The notes under the pieces: model-generated | What the model was told of the DNA's origin: nothing | Databases searched by the model: none | The model's input: only the letters and a program-made list of their open reading frames with translations | In this document: positions 32,841-42,466 of the stretch, piece by piece | Layout: every line of letters begins with the position of its first letter | Position numbering within the stretch: the first letter of the stretch is position 1 | NCBI GenBank assembly: GCA_016712985.1 | Contig: JADJQA010000003.1 | Coordinates: 17,834-81,833 of the forward strand | Source: Sulfuritalea sp. | GTDB taxonomy: Bacteria > Pseudomonadota > Gammaproteobacteria > Burkholderiales > Rhodocyclaceae | Length of the DNA: 64,000 bases | Reading direction: 5' to 3' | Translations under genes and position numbers: made by a program

Positions 32841-34559
32841 TCAGGCGATGCCTGGATTGCCCTTTACGCCAATCAGCTTCGGTTGGTTGAGCCTGCGCGG
32901 CGTGATGGTCTTCCTGTCGCGCAGGTAGCGTGCAACGACGTCCCATACGGGTTCGCCCTGAGCGCCCTCGGCCACCGGTGCCCAGCCGGCTACCCTGTAC
33001 TTCTTGCCGGCCTCCAGCACCTTGCCTTCAAGGCGCATCTCGGTGATGCGGCTGCCCATCGCCGCGTTGGGGTCGCAGGTGTACTGCAGGCCGCCGACGC
33101 GCACCATGTCGCCGCCCTGCTGGTAGTAGGGGTCGGGATTGAAGAGGTTGTCGCCGACGTCCTCGAGGATGGTCTTGATCTGCTGACCGGTCATCTCCGT
33201 GATTGTCGCGTAGGGGTAGGTGATCGCGGTCTGATCCATCAGGTGCTCGAAGGTAATCGCCTGGCCGGGCAGGATCGTCGTACCCCAGCGGAAACCCGGC
33301 GAGAAGCCGATGTCGGCACCCTGCACTTCCATGATGGCGTCGAGGATCAACTGGTCCCAACTGCCATTGAAATTGCCGCGCCGGTAGAGCAGGCCTTCCG
33401 AAACGGCCAGCTTTTCCTCCAGCTTCGCCTTGTGCGGTGCGCGCACCTTCTCGATGTACGTCGCCATCCCCGCGTCGGCCGGCAGTAGTTTGGAGAATAC
33501 CGGCAGCAACTTGTAACGGAATTCCTGGACTTTCCCGCCGCGCACATCGAAGTCGAGTAGCGCGAGGAACTTGCCGTTCGAGCCGGCATTGGTGACCAAC
33601 GTCTGGCCTCCATTATTCTTGACGATCACGGGGCGCGGCACGCCGTCGTGAGTATGGCCGCCCAAGATGGCGTCGATGCCGGTGACGCGGCTGGCCATCT
33701 TGAGGTCGACATCCATGCCGTTGTGCGAGAGCACGACGACGACTTTGGCGCCCTTGGCGCGCACCTCGTCGACCATCTTCTGCATGTTCTCGTCCTGGAT
33801 GCCGAAAGTCCAGTCGGCCATCATGTAGCGCGGATTGGCGATCGGCGTGTAGGGAAAGGCCTGGCCGATCACCGCGACCTGGACTCCATTCATCTCGCGC
33901 ATCGCGTAGGGCGCGAACACCGGGTCGCCGAAGTCGGTGGTCTTGATGTTCTGCGCGAGAAACTCGATCCTGCCTTTCAGATCCTTTGCGACGATTTCCT
34001 GCACGCGCTTGTCGCCGAGGGTGAATTCCCAGTGCGCCGACATCATGTCGACACCGAGCAGCTTGCAGGCATCGACCATGTCCTGGCCCTTGCTCCACAA
34101 GGCGGTGGCGGAGCCCTGCCAGGTATCGCCGCCGTCGAGCAAGAGCGCGCCGGGGCGCTGTCCGCGCAGGCGCTTGACCAGTGTCGCCAGATGCGCGAAG
34201 CCGCCGACCTGGCCGTAGGTCCTGGCCGCCTGGGCGAAATCCAGGTAGGTGAAGGCGTGCGCCGCGCGTGTGCCGGGCTTGATGTCGAAGGCCTTGAGCA
34301 GATGTTCGCCGACCAGATGCGGCGCCTTGCCCAGCGCCCCGCCGATGCCGAGATTGACGTTCGGCTCGCGAAACCAGATCGGCAGCAATTGCGCGTGGCA
34401 GTCGGTAAAGTGCATGACATGCACGTTGCCGAATTTCGGCACGTCGTAAAAGGCATCGGCGTTTCCCGCCGCAAGCAACGGGCTGGCGTCAAGCGCGGCG
34501 CCGGCCACCGACGCGGCAGCGAGCATTTGCAGAAATTCGCGGCGGTTCATCGAGGACAT
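32841..34559 (-). CDS. soxB: SoxB, sulfate thiol hydrolase of the Sox system
   Basis: Periplasmic dimanganese enzyme that releases sulfate from the SoxY-bound sulfone. The 572-residue protein starts with a Tat-type signal (NRREFLQMLAAASVAGA). Metal-site motifs: FTDCHAQL, LLDGGDTWQGSA, SHNGMDVD and GGHTHDG, then a 5'-nucleotidase-type C-terminal domain. ATGs at 34559 and 34550 are both possible. It ends the soxYZAXB operon. Confidence 0.96.
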   Translation of the reverse strand: MSSMNRREFLQMLAAASVAGAALDASPLLAAGNADAFYDVPKFGNVHVMHFTDCHAQLLPIWFREPNVNLGIGGALGKAPHLVGEHLLKAFDIKPGTRAAHAFTYLDFAQAARTYGQVGGFAHLATLVKRLRGQRPGALLLDGGDTWQGSATALWSKGQDMVDACKLLGVDMMSAHWEFTLGDKRVQEIVAKDLKGRIEFLAQNIKTTDFGDPVFAPYAMREMNGVQVAVIGQAFPYTPIANPRYMMADWTFGIQDENMQKMVDEVRAKGAKVVVVLSHNGMDVDLKMASRVTGIDAILGGHTHDGVPRPVIVKNNGGQTLVTNAGSNGKFLALLDFDVRGGKVQEFRYKLLPVFSKLLPADAGMATYIEKVRAPHKAKLEEKLAVSEGLLYRRGNFNGSWDQLILDAIMEVQGADIGFSPGFRWGTTILPGQAITFEHLMDQTAITYPYATITEMTGQQIKTILEDVGDNLFNPDPYYQQGGDMVRVGGLQYTCDPNAAMGSRITEMRLEGKVLEAGKKYRVAGWAPVAEGAQGEPVWDVVARYLRDRKTITPRRLNQPKLIGVKGNPGIA

Positions 34560-34626
34560 CGGGATACCTCGTCACGTGCACGAGAAATGCATGGCCGCGG
34601 CCATGCCTGTCATGCGGGCATCGGTC

Positions 34627-35241
34627 CTACTTGTTCACCGGCGATTCGGGATCGAGCAGCAGGGCGACCAGGTCCTTGATCTGCTTTTCGTTCAGCGCAC
34701 CGACGTGGCCGAATCGTGGCATTTCGGAGCACAGGTTGTAGGCCTTGGCGTTATAGATTTTCGAGTAGACATACTTCTGCATCTCCAAGGTGTTTCCGCG
34801 CAGCTTGCCGAAGTGGAACAGGCTCGGGCCGACGGTCCCATACGAGAGTTCCTTCGGCGCGATCTGGTGGCAGTTGTAGCAATTTCCGCCCACGGGCAGG
34901 CCGGGGTCGTCGGTCCAGGTGAAACCGCGGCCGCTTTGCGCCAGTCGTTCACCGGATTTCCAGTCACCCATCAATTTGCCGTCGGCGGGATACTTGACAC
35001 CGGCCAACTGGTCGCCTTCGAGTCCCTTGGCGATGTATTCGGGAGGCTTGTTGCCGGTGCGGTTGCAGACAGCTTGCAGGCCGTCTTCGGCAAGGCGGTC
35101 GAGCGAGGCCTGGCCACGCGGCTGGAAGTCCTTCTTGATGACCGCGACGGCCTGGGCGCGATGCGCGGGATCGGCGGCGGCAGGAAGGGCAGCCATCAAC
35201 AGCGAGGTGGCGATGGCAGTCAGCAGGATATTTTTCGTCAT
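34627..35241 (-). CDS. soxX: SoxX, c-type cytochrome subunit of SoxAX
   Basis: A 204-residue periplasmic cytochrome with a signal peptide (about 1-23, ending LPAAADP) and one haem site GGNCYNCHQ; the Met of YNLCSEMPRFG is the likely axial ligand. With SoxA it attaches thiosulfate to SoxY. It is somewhat long for SoxX owing to an N-terminal extension. The gene lies 14 bp after soxA. Confidence 0.94.
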   Translation of the reverse strand: MTKNILLTAIATSLLMAALPAAADPAHRAQAVAVIKKDFQPRGQASLDRLAEDGLQAVCNRTGNKPPEYIAKGLEGDQLAGVKYPADGKLMGDWKSGERLAQSGRGFTWTDDPGLPVGGNCYNCHQIAPKELSYGTVGPSLFHFGKLRGNTLEMQKYVYSKIYNAKAYNLCSEMPRFGHVGALNEKQIKDLVALLLDPESPVNK

Positions 35242-35255
35242 GTCTGCTTCCTCTG

Positions 35256-36125
35256 TCAGCGTTTGATGCCGGGGCCTTTATAGACCTCGCCGTTGGCGTT
35301 GCCGATCATGTAGGTCAGCAAATAGGCGACCGCGTCGGAGGCGTACTTCGGCTGGGGGAAGCGTTGCTGGCGGAAGCAGTCGCCCATGCGCCACTGGTGG
35401 GTGAGCATGACCCCGCCGGTCATCCGATAGCCGGGCCAGCCCTGCACTCCGCTCATCGCGCCCTTGGGCGTGCTGAGGTTGGGCAGGTTCTGCATGCGGA
35501 TGCGCTTGCCATCCGAGCCGTGGCAGGTATTGCAGGAGAAGTCGTAGGGGCCGGCACGGTAGGCCGCCATCTCCTTGCCGATCTCGTAAGCCTCGCGCAC
35601 TTTCGGGTCCTTGAGCGGCACATCGACCTTCATGCTGCGCGAATGGCCAGCCACGTAGGTCACCAGATTGGTGATGTCGGGCGTGAAATTTTCATTCGCG
35701 AAAGGCCTCTTGGCGATGTCGTCGAACTTGAACCCCTGCTTTTCGACCATGCACCAGACGATGCGGCGCTCGGCATCCATCACGGAATCGGCATCGGCGA
35801 AGTAGCGCGGCATCTTCACATAGGCGCCCTCGATCTTGCCCACTCCCTGGCCGAGATCACAGCTTTCGGCGAGCGAGACGTTCTTCGGACCGTGCCGTGA
35901 TTTCCAGAACTCCTCGCCCTTCGCCTCGAAGAGTTCCGCCGGGTTGCTGTCTTCCATTTCGGCACGAAACTTCTCGAACTCCAGGGTGGCGGCATCCTTT
36001 GCTTCGGCCGTCGGTGCGGGGGCGGCCTGGGCCGCGGGCTTCGCGGCGGGTTTCCTGGGTGTCTGGGCGAAAACACCACCCATGACCGCCATGGCGCAGA
36101 GCGCGCCAATGACGCGATGTTGCAT
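35256..36125 (-). CDS. soxA: SoxA, catalytic cytochrome subunit of SoxAX
   Basis: A 289-residue exported protein with a signal sequence and an Ala/Pro linker. One CxxCH haem site is seen (FSCNTCHGSDGKRIRMQN). The Cys of MGDCFRQQRFP is the likely active-site cysteine carrying a persulfide. The N-terminal half has paired cysteines (AESCDLG and VWCMVEK) where some SoxA proteins bind a second haem; here there is no CxxCH, so it is of the single-haem type. Confidence 0.94.
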   Translation of the reverse strand: MQHRVIGALCAMAVMGGVFAQTPRKPAAKPAAQAAPAPTAEAKDAATLEFEKFRAEMEDSNPAELFEAKGEEFWKSRHGPKNVSLAESCDLGQGVGKIEGAYVKMPRYFADADSVMDAERRIVWCMVEKQGFKFDDIAKRPFANENFTPDITNLVTYVAGHSRSMKVDVPLKDPKVREAYEIGKEMAAYRAGPYDFSCNTCHGSDGKRIRMQNLPNLSTPKGAMSGVQGWPGYRMTGGVMLTHQWRMGDCFRQQRFPQPKYASDAVAYLLTYMIGNANGEVYKGPGIKR

Positions 36126-36249
36126 GATCTCCTCCTGTCAGGGCAGGGGGCGCGAGCGTTCCGCGCCGGTTTTGTTATTGGATAAATCGATGTTTCAGGA
36201 AAAATTCGCGCTCGCAATGTCGACCGATAGCGGAGATCGCTGCAACGGT

Positions 36250-36561
36250 TCAGGCAATGGCGGCTTCGTCGGTTCTCTTGTCGCCCTTGCTGTCAACCCA
36301 GTTGACGACAACCTTGTCGCCAGCTTTGGCGCCTTTCATCTTGAAGCCAAAAACCGGGTTGCGTGACACCGAGCCGGCAAGCTGACCATCAACTATCTTC
36401 TTGCCGCCTACTTCGACCGCCATGGACTGGATGAAATGCGCCGGGACTGCGTTTCCGGCCGCGTCCTTGCGCAGGCCGGATTCCATGGGGTGGCTCATCA
36501 GGACGCGAATTTCCGCGACATCGCCTTTCATTGTTGCACGAATCTTCATCGGATCTGCCAT
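36250..36561 (-). CDS. soxZ: SoxZ, sulfur carrier partner
   Basis: A 103-residue protein without a signal peptide, with the Ig-like SoxZ fold (MKIRATMKGDVAEIRVLMSH, then NPVFGFKMKGAKAGDKVVVN). It pairs with SoxY and is exported with it. It lies between soxY (83 bp upstream) and soxA in the sox operon. Confidence 0.96.
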   Translation of the reverse strand: MADPMKIRATMKGDVAEIRVLMSHPMESGLRKDAAGNAVPAHFIQSMAVEVGGKKIVDGQLAGSVSRNPVFGFKMKGAKAGDKVVVNWVDSKGDKRTDEAAIA

Positions 36562-36644
36562 GGTGTATTCCTTTTCTGGTTGCTCTGCCTGACGCCGGCA
36601 AGGCCGGCATCAGCTTCCACTGAAACCTGCTGGTCCGGCCCCGA

Positions 36645-37115
36645 TCAGCCGCCGCAGCCGCCGACGGTGACCTTGACTTCCTTTTGCACCGAGTAGAACT
36701 TGCCGTCCGCTTTCGCCAGGGCCCTGACCATCGAAGTCTCGTTCAGCTTGAGGCGCGCCGAAACTTCCGGCAACGCGCCGTTGGCAAAGTCGAACTGGGC
36801 GGAGAGCGGAAACGGGTTCCTCACCACCATGATCACGATCGAACTGGTGTTGGGGATATTGCTGGTGACGTCTACCGGCACCACGGCGCCGTTCTCGGCG
36901 ATGTCCGGAACCTTGATCACCAAGTCCTTGCTTTCGGTCGCTGCTGCGGCACCGATGCCCTTCAGCGCTGCGGTCGCGTCCTTGGATTCAAATGCGGCCT
37001 TGTTCCATTCGGCGGCCAGTACCTGGGTCGGGCGCAAGGCCCCGGTGGCAATCAGTCCGGCAAGCACGCCGCTGGCGGTTGCGCCCTTCAGCACGGTTCT
37101 GCGGGTTGTGTTCAT
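36645..37115 (-). CDS. soxY: SoxY, sulfur carrier protein
   Basis: A 156-residue protein beginning with a Tat signal (TTRRTVLKGATASGVLAG). Its C-terminus VTVGGCGG is the swinging arm whose Cys carries the sulfur substrate. The ATG at 37115 is preferred to an upstream start as it leaves a normal Tat signal. It is the first sox gene; the promoter should lie in 37116-37260, where I see no clear operator. No soxR, soxV or soxW is adjacent. Confidence 0.95.
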   Translation of the reverse strand: MNTTRRTVLKGATASGVLAGLIATGALRPTQVLAAEWNKAAFESKDATAALKGIGAAAATESKDLVIKVPDIAENGAVVPVDVTSNIPNTSSIVIMVVRNPFPLSAQFDFANGALPEVSARLKLNETSMVRALAKADGKFYSVQKEVKVTVGGCGG

Positions 37116-37436
37116 TGGCTTGCTTTCTCCTCGGGTCGCATGGTTGCTGCTTCGGTCAATGATACAAAAGGACAAAGCCGCATTGTTAGCCCCTTTGCCC
37201 GGCTTGGCAAATCATCACAGGTAATGCGGAAATCAGCGGACCTGATTCAGGGCCGCTGAATCATAGCTCGACCTGGGTGCCGAGTTCAACGACGCGATTC
37301 GTCGGGAGCTGGAAGAACACGGTGGCCGTATCCGCGTTGCGGAACATCCAGATGAACAGCTTTTGTCGCCACCGGGTCATCGCCGGCACGCGGTTGGGAA
37401 CAATCGTTTCGCGGCCCAGGAAAAATGATGTTTCCA

Positions 37437-39155
37437 TCATTTCGACCGGCTCCATGCCATGCCCAGCGCACTCTTCAGGGTCAAAGGAACGTTCGGATCA
37501 TCCATGAATCCAAAATTGAGGATGACGCGGTAGAAGCCCTCGTTCAGCGCGGCGACCTGCATCCGCTCTGTCTCGTCTACGTGGGGAATGTCCTGGATAT
37601 TGACGTTGAGCAGGATCACCCGCTGGTGCAGCACCTTGTTGTGCAGCATGTTGTGCAGCATGGCGCGAGGTACCCCATCCGGCCTCGTGGTCATGAAGAT
37701 GCCGGTGCCTGCCACGCGATGCGGGCCACCGTACTGCAGGCTGGCGATGAAGGCGTCAAGCGGAATGGAGTCCTGCTGAAGCCTCTCGTAGAGCAGGGTG
37801 CGGCCACGCTTCCAGGTCGCCATCAGGGTGAATACGCCAAGCCCGAGGGCCAGCGGAAACCACCCGCCGTCAATCACCTTGATGAGATTGGCCGAGAAGA
37901 ACGCGAAGTCGACAACAAGGAACAGCGTCAGGAACAGCCCGGCCTGCAACCAGTTCCAGTTCCACAGCGCGCGCACCACGACAAAGGCAAGCAGGGTGTC
38001 GATCATCATGGTCAGGGTCACCGCGATGCCGTAGGCGGAGGCCAGGTTCGACGATGACTTGAAGCCGAGGACCAGCACGACCACCACCAGCAGCAAGAGC
38101 CAGTTGATGTTGGGGATGTAGATCTGCCCTTTTTCACGCTCCGAGGTGAACTTGACCTGGATGCGCGGACAGTAGCCAAGCTGCATGGCCTGGCTGGTCA
38201 GCGAGAACGCGCCCGAAATCACTGCCTGGGAGGCGATGACGGCGGCTGCCGTCGCCAGGCCGACCATCGGATACAGCAGTTGATCCGGAACCAGCATGAA
38301 GAAGGGATTCTTCACCGCTGCAGGGTTGTCAAGGATCAGCGCGCCCTGTCCGAGGTAATTCAGGTACAGGCAGGGAAAGACATACCCCAGCCAGGCCCAT
38401 TTGATTGGCCGGCGACCAAAGTGCCCCATGTCGGCATACAGCGCTTCGCCGCCGGTTATCGCCAGGACCACGGCGCCCAGCGCGAGATAGGCGTGGGAGC
38501 GGTTTTCCAGGAAGAAATGCACCGCATACCAGGGATTGATGGCAGCAACGATCGCGGGATGTTTGAGAATATTCCAGGCGCCGAGCAGGCCCAGCGTGCC
38601 GAACCAGAACAGCATTACGGGTCCGAACAGGGCGCCGACGCTGGCCGTGCCTCGCGGCTGAAAGATGAACAGGCCGCACAGGACAATCACGGCAATCGGC
38701 ACAACATAGGGTTTGAACATCGGCGTGGCGACTTCCAGCCCTTCGACGGCGGAGAGTACCGACATCGCGGGTGTGATCACGGCGTCGCCGTAGAACAGCC
38801 CCGCGCCAAATATTCCCAGTGCCGACATCAGCCACAGCATCCGTGGTCCGGCGCCGCGGGTGCGCAAGGCCAGCGATGTCAGCGCCATGATGCCGCCTTC
38901 GCCGCGGTTGTCGGCGCGGGTGATGAACATCACGTACTTCAGCGACACCGTGATGGTCAGCGCCCAGAAGATCAGCGAAAGAATGCCCAGCAGGTTGTCC
39001 GGCGTCACCGCCACGGCATGCGGACCGTTGAAGACTTCCTTCATGGTGTAAAGGGGGCTGGTGCCGATGTCGCCGTACACCACGCCCATGGCCGCCACGG
39101 AGATAGCGGCGAGGCGAGGCTTTGAAATGTCTTGCGGATTGCTGCTCTGCGCCAT
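37437..39155 (-). CDS. kup: Kup-type potassium uptake protein, C-terminus frameshifted
   Basis: Low-affinity K+/H+ symporter of the Kup/HAK family with 12 spans; MGVVYGDIGTSPLYT and GEALYADMGHFGRRPI are signature stretches. The ATG at 39155 is the usual family start. This frame ends at 37437, after LKSALGMAW, but the missing end (MMETSFFLGRETIVPN and on, to a stop at 37261) continues in the next frame. The break is one missing base near 37455 (GGCATGGCATGGAGCC). Corrected, the protein is about 635 residues, the normal size. Sequencing error is as likely as mutation. Confidence 0.88.
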   Translation of the reverse strand: MAQSSNPQDISKPRLAAISVAAMGVVYGDIGTSPLYTMKEVFNGPHAVAVTPDNLLGILSLIFWALTITVSLKYVMFITRADNRGEGGIMALTSLALRTRGAGPRMLWLMSALGIFGAGLFYGDAVITPAMSVLSAVEGLEVATPMFKPYVVPIAVIVLCGLFIFQPRGTASVGALFGPVMLFWFGTLGLLGAWNILKHPAIVAAINPWYAVHFFLENRSHAYLALGAVVLAITGGEALYADMGHFGRRPIKWAWLGYVFPCLYLNYLGQGALILDNPAAVKNPFFMLVPDQLLYPMVGLATAAAVIASQAVISGAFSLTSQAMQLGYCPRIQVKFTSEREKGQIYIPNINWLLLLVVVVLVLGFKSSSNLASAYGIAVTLTMMIDTLLAFVVVRALWNWNWLQAGLFLTLFLVVDFAFFSANLIKVIDGGWFPLALGLGVFTLMATWKRGRTLLYERLQQDSIPLDAFIASLQYGGPHRVAGTGIFMTTRPDGVPRAMLHNMLHNKVLHQRVILLNVNIQDIPHVDETERMQVAALNEGFYRVILNFGFMDDPNVPLTLKSALGMAWSRSK

Positions 39156-39243
39156 CGGCTGATTATAGGCGTATCGCGAATCGCGAGTTTGTCGGATAAT
39201 GCGCGCCTCCCGCAGAACATGTTCCTGAACTGCGACACTCCGG

Positions 39244-39328
39244 GCCGGGGTGACGGAATCGGTAGACGTAGCGGTCTCAAACACCGCCGCCGCAAGGCAT
39301 GGGGATTCGACTTCCCCCCCCGGCACCA
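39244..39328 (+). tRNA. tRNA-Leu (anticodon CAA)
   Basis: An 85-base cloverleaf with encoded CCA. The acceptor GCCGGGG pairs with CCCCGGC; the D-loop reads GACGGAATCGGTAGAC; the anticodon stem GCGGT/ACCGC encloses CTCAAAC, giving CAA. A long variable arm typical of class II tRNA follows, then the GGATTCGACTTCC T-arm region. It reads the UUG codon. Confidence 0.95.
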
Positions 39329-39448
39329 AGAGCCTGCAAGGTGGTCCAGGCAAGACTGGCAATTCAGGCGCATAACAGCAGCGATGGCTGCATTCCGGAT
39401 TACACTTGGCGCCCAGTCGGTCTCTTGAGTCTTCACGGAGGGTATGTT

Positions 39449-40150
39449 TTGATTTCGCCGAATCCCGGAGTGTCATTGACCGTCTTGCGGGCACTGCCGA
39501 TTTTCGAGAGTCTGGAAGACGAGTCCTTAACGCCGCTGAGCCGGGTGGCGATGCTGCGCCATATCCCGCGCAATACCGTTGTGCTGCATGCCGGCGACTG
39601 TACCGACAACATCTACTTCGTGCTTTCCGGCGTCCTGAAGGTGCAGATCAGCGACGAGGAAGGGCGCGAGGTCATCCTCTCAATGCTCGGACCGGGGGAA
39701 CTCTTCGGCGAAATGGGCGTGCTCGACGACCATCCACGGTCGGCGACGGTGTTGGCGGTAGAGTCGAGCGAATTGGTGATGATCGGCCAGGCGGACTTCA
39801 AGCAATGCCTTGCGCGGAACCCCGACGTTTCGCTGTTTATCATGCGCAATCTGACCAAGCGCCTGCGTCTGGCCGACCGTGCCATCGAGAGTCTCGCGCT
39901 GCTCGACGTATATGGACGCGTTGCGCGCCTGCTGCTGGAGGCAGCAGAGATCGTGGACGGGCGCAAGGTGGTGACGCAAAAGCTCACCAAACAGGATATA
40001 GCGAAGATGATCGGCGCTTCGCGCGAGATGGTCAGTCGCGTGATGCGCGATCTAACGATCCAGGGACACATCCAGGAGCGCAACGGTCAATTGATCCTGG
40101 CCGACCTGGCGGCGTTCAAGCGCCATGGCGACGCGGACGCGGCAAGCTAG
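39449..40150 (+). CDS. Crp/Fnr family transcriptional regulator (non-FNR)
   Basis: A 233-residue protein: cyclic-nucleotide-type beta barrel (LHAGDCTDNIYFVLSGVLKV, then GELFGEMGVLDDHPRSATV), a dimer helix and a HTH with KQDIAKMIGASREMVSRVM. The R-x-x-V-S-R pattern is close to Crp rather than FNR, and no N-terminal cysteine cluster is present. A TTG start at 39449 is supported by GGAGG seven bases upstream; no ATG fits. Ligand and targets are unknown. Confidence 0.85.
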   Translation: MISPNPGVSLTVLRALPIFESLEDESLTPLSRVAMLRHIPRNTVVLHAGDCTDNIYFVLSGVLKVQISDEEGREVILSMLGPGELFGEMGVLDDHPRSATVLAVESSELVMIGQADFKQCLARNPDVSLFIMRNLTKRLRLADRAIESLALLDVYGRVARLLLEAAEIVDGRKVVTQKLTKQDIAKMIGASREMVSRVMRDLTIQGHIQERNGQLILADLAAFKRHGDADAAS

Positions 40151-40294
40151 GCGCAGCGGATTGCGCGGCGCGCTGACGCCGGCGGACGAGGCATAGCGCT
40201 CTGCTACTATTCGCGCCGGTCACTGGAAGACTGGCAGCCTGCTGCGTGATGCGCGGCAATCAATCTGCAGCAATTCTCGCTCCTCGTAATCCTG

Positions 40295-41324
40295 ATGCCC
40301 CTTACACTCGCCGATTTCGATTACGCGCTGCCTGCGGATCTGGTTGCCCAGGCGCCCTTGTCAACGCGATCGGCAAGTCGTTTGCTGGTGCTGGACGGCA
40401 ATTGCCGCACGGATGCTGATTTTGTTGACTTGCCGCAGTGCTTGCGCGCGGGCGACCTGCTGGTGCTGAATGACAGTCGGGTGTTGCATGCCCGTCTTTT
40501 GGGCCGCAAGGAGAGCGGGGGCCGGGTCGAAGTTCTGGTGGAACGTTTGCTGGATCACCACGTAGTGCTGGCGCAGGTGCGGGCCAGCAAATCGCTGCGG
40601 CCGGGCAGCCGCCTTTGGCTTGAGGATGCGCTCGATGTGGAGGTGCTGGAGCGCTCGGGCGAGTTTTTTTCAGTTGCGGTTTTCGGGCGAGGCTGCCGAG
40701 CTGCTTGAAAGTCACGGCCGCCTGCCACTCCCTCCCTATGTCTTGCGTGCGGCGGACGCGGCCGATGAAGTTCGCTACCAGACGGTTTATGCGCGAAACC
40801 CGGGTTCGGTGGCTGCACCCACTGCCGGTCTGCACTTCGACGAGAAGCTGCTAACGAGCCTTGGCGAAAAGGGCGTCGGCATCGCCTGCGTCACCTTGCA
40901 CGTGGGCGCCGGTACCTTCCAGCCGGTGCGGATCAGCGAATTGGCGGAGCATCGCATGCACACCGAGCGCTACGTGCTGCCGCAAGCCACAGCGGATGCG
41001 GTTGCCGCCGCCAGGGCACGCGGCGGGCGTATTGTGGCGGTCGGCACCACTTCCCTGCGGGCTCTGGAATCGGCCGCAACGGTAGATGGTCTGAGAGTCG
41101 GCGCCGGCGAGACGGCGCTGTTCGTCATTCCGGGTTTTGAGTTTCGCGTGGTGGACATGCTGATCACCAATTTCCACCTGCCTAAATCAACCTTGCTGAT
41201 GCTGGTTTCTGCTTTTGGCGGCATGGATGACGTTCGCGCTGCCTACCAGCATGCGGTCTCCGCTCGCTATCGCTTCTTCAGCTATGGGGACGCCATGCTG
41301 CTGCACCGGGCGTCGCGGAAATGA
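40295..41324 (+). pseudogene. queA: S-adenosylmethionine:tRNA ribosyltransferase-isomerase, frameshifted
   Basis: QueA makes epoxyqueuosine on tRNA. The N-terminal part (TLADFDYALPADLVAQAPL, then LLVLNDSRVLHARL) reads from 40295; the rest (GSVAAPTAGLHFDEKLL, then GTTSLRALESAA and DMLITNFHLPKSTLL) reads in another frame to 41324. The switch lies at 40664-40670, where GAG is followed by seven T; six would restore GEFF-QLRFSGEAAELLE. A homopolymer read error is likely. It overlaps tgt by 4 bp (ATGA). Confidence 0.88.
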
Positions 41325-42430
41325 AGTTTGAACTGCTCGCCACCGACGGTGCGGCGCGACGCGGACAGTTGACGCTGGCCCACGGCGCGGCGCCAACACC
41401 GACTTTCATGCCGGTCGGCACCTATGGCACGGTCAAGGCCATGGCGCCGGACGAGCTGCTCGGCATGGGTACTTCCATTGTGCTCGGTAATACCTTTCAC
41501 CTCTGGTTGCGGCCAGGGTTGGAGGTGGTCGCCGCGCATGGCGGACTACACCGCTTTATGGGCTGGAATGGCCCGATCCTGACCGACTCGGGGCTTCCAG
41601 GTGTTCTCGCTGGGCGATCTGCGCAAGATCGGAGAGGAGGGCGTCAAGTTCGCCTCGCCGATCAACGGCGACCGGCTGTTGCTGACGCCGGAAGAGTCGA
41701 TGCGCATTCAGCATGTGTTGAATGCCGACGTGGTGATGATCTTCGACGAATGCACCCCCTATCCCGCGGACCAGGCAGTTGCCGCGGAATCGATGCGCCT
41801 CAGTTTGCGCTGGGCGCGGCGTTCGCGCGATGCGCACGATCGCTTGCTGAATTCAAACGCCTTGTTCGGGATCGTGCAGGGCGGCATGCATGAGGCGTTG
41901 CGCGATGAATCGCTGGCGGCGCTGGTCGATATCGGTTTCGACGGCTTCGCCATCGGCGGTTTGTCGGTAGGTGAACCCAAGGAGGAGTTTTCGTGGATCC
42001 TCGCATACCCGCACCGCGCCTGCCGGCTGACAGGCCGCGCTACCTGATGGGAGTCGGCACGCCGGAGGACCTGGTCTATGCGGTGGGTCAGGGTATCGAC
42101 ATGTTCGACTGCGTGATGCCGACGCGCAATGCCCGCAACGGCTGGCTGTTTACCCGCCATGGCGACGTCAAGATCAAGAATGCGCGGCACAAGACCGATA
42201 CCCGGCCGCTCGACGAGACCTGTGGCTGCTACACCTGCAGCAATTTCACGCGCGCTTATCTGCATCATCTGCATCGTGTCGGCGAAATCCTCGCGGCGCG
42301 GCTCAATACCATCCACAACCTGTTCTATTACCAGACGCTGATGGGCGAAATGCGCGACGCCATCGAACAGGGCGACTTTTCCGGGTTTCGCCAGCGCTTT
42401 AGCCGGGGGCGGGCCGGTGCGCAGGTATAA
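41321..42430 (+). pseudogene. tgt: Queuine tRNA-guanine transglycosylase, two frameshifts
   Basis: Tgt inserts the queuosine precursor into tRNA. Three frames join into one protein of about 370 residues: the start MKFELLATDGAARRG to GPILTDSG; a middle from FQVFSLGDLRKIGEEGVKF to GLSVGEPKEEF (with DVVMIFDECTPYPAD); and an end with ADRPRYLMGVGTPEDL and the zinc site CGCYTCSNF. Breaks lie near 41592 (two bases short in a G run before CTTCCAG) and near 42005 (one C short in TACCCGCA). Both are in short runs, so sequencing error is a strong possibility. Confidence 0.88.
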
Positions 42431-42466
42431 TTCGCCGGTTCCGTTTGACATTCCTGGAGACTTATT

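Noticed and set aside
41096..41120. GAGTCGGCGCCGGCGAGACGGCG inside queA as another dispersed repeat copy
   Set aside because: It encodes conserved queA protein sequence, so the resemblance is probably chance in GC-rich coding DNA.
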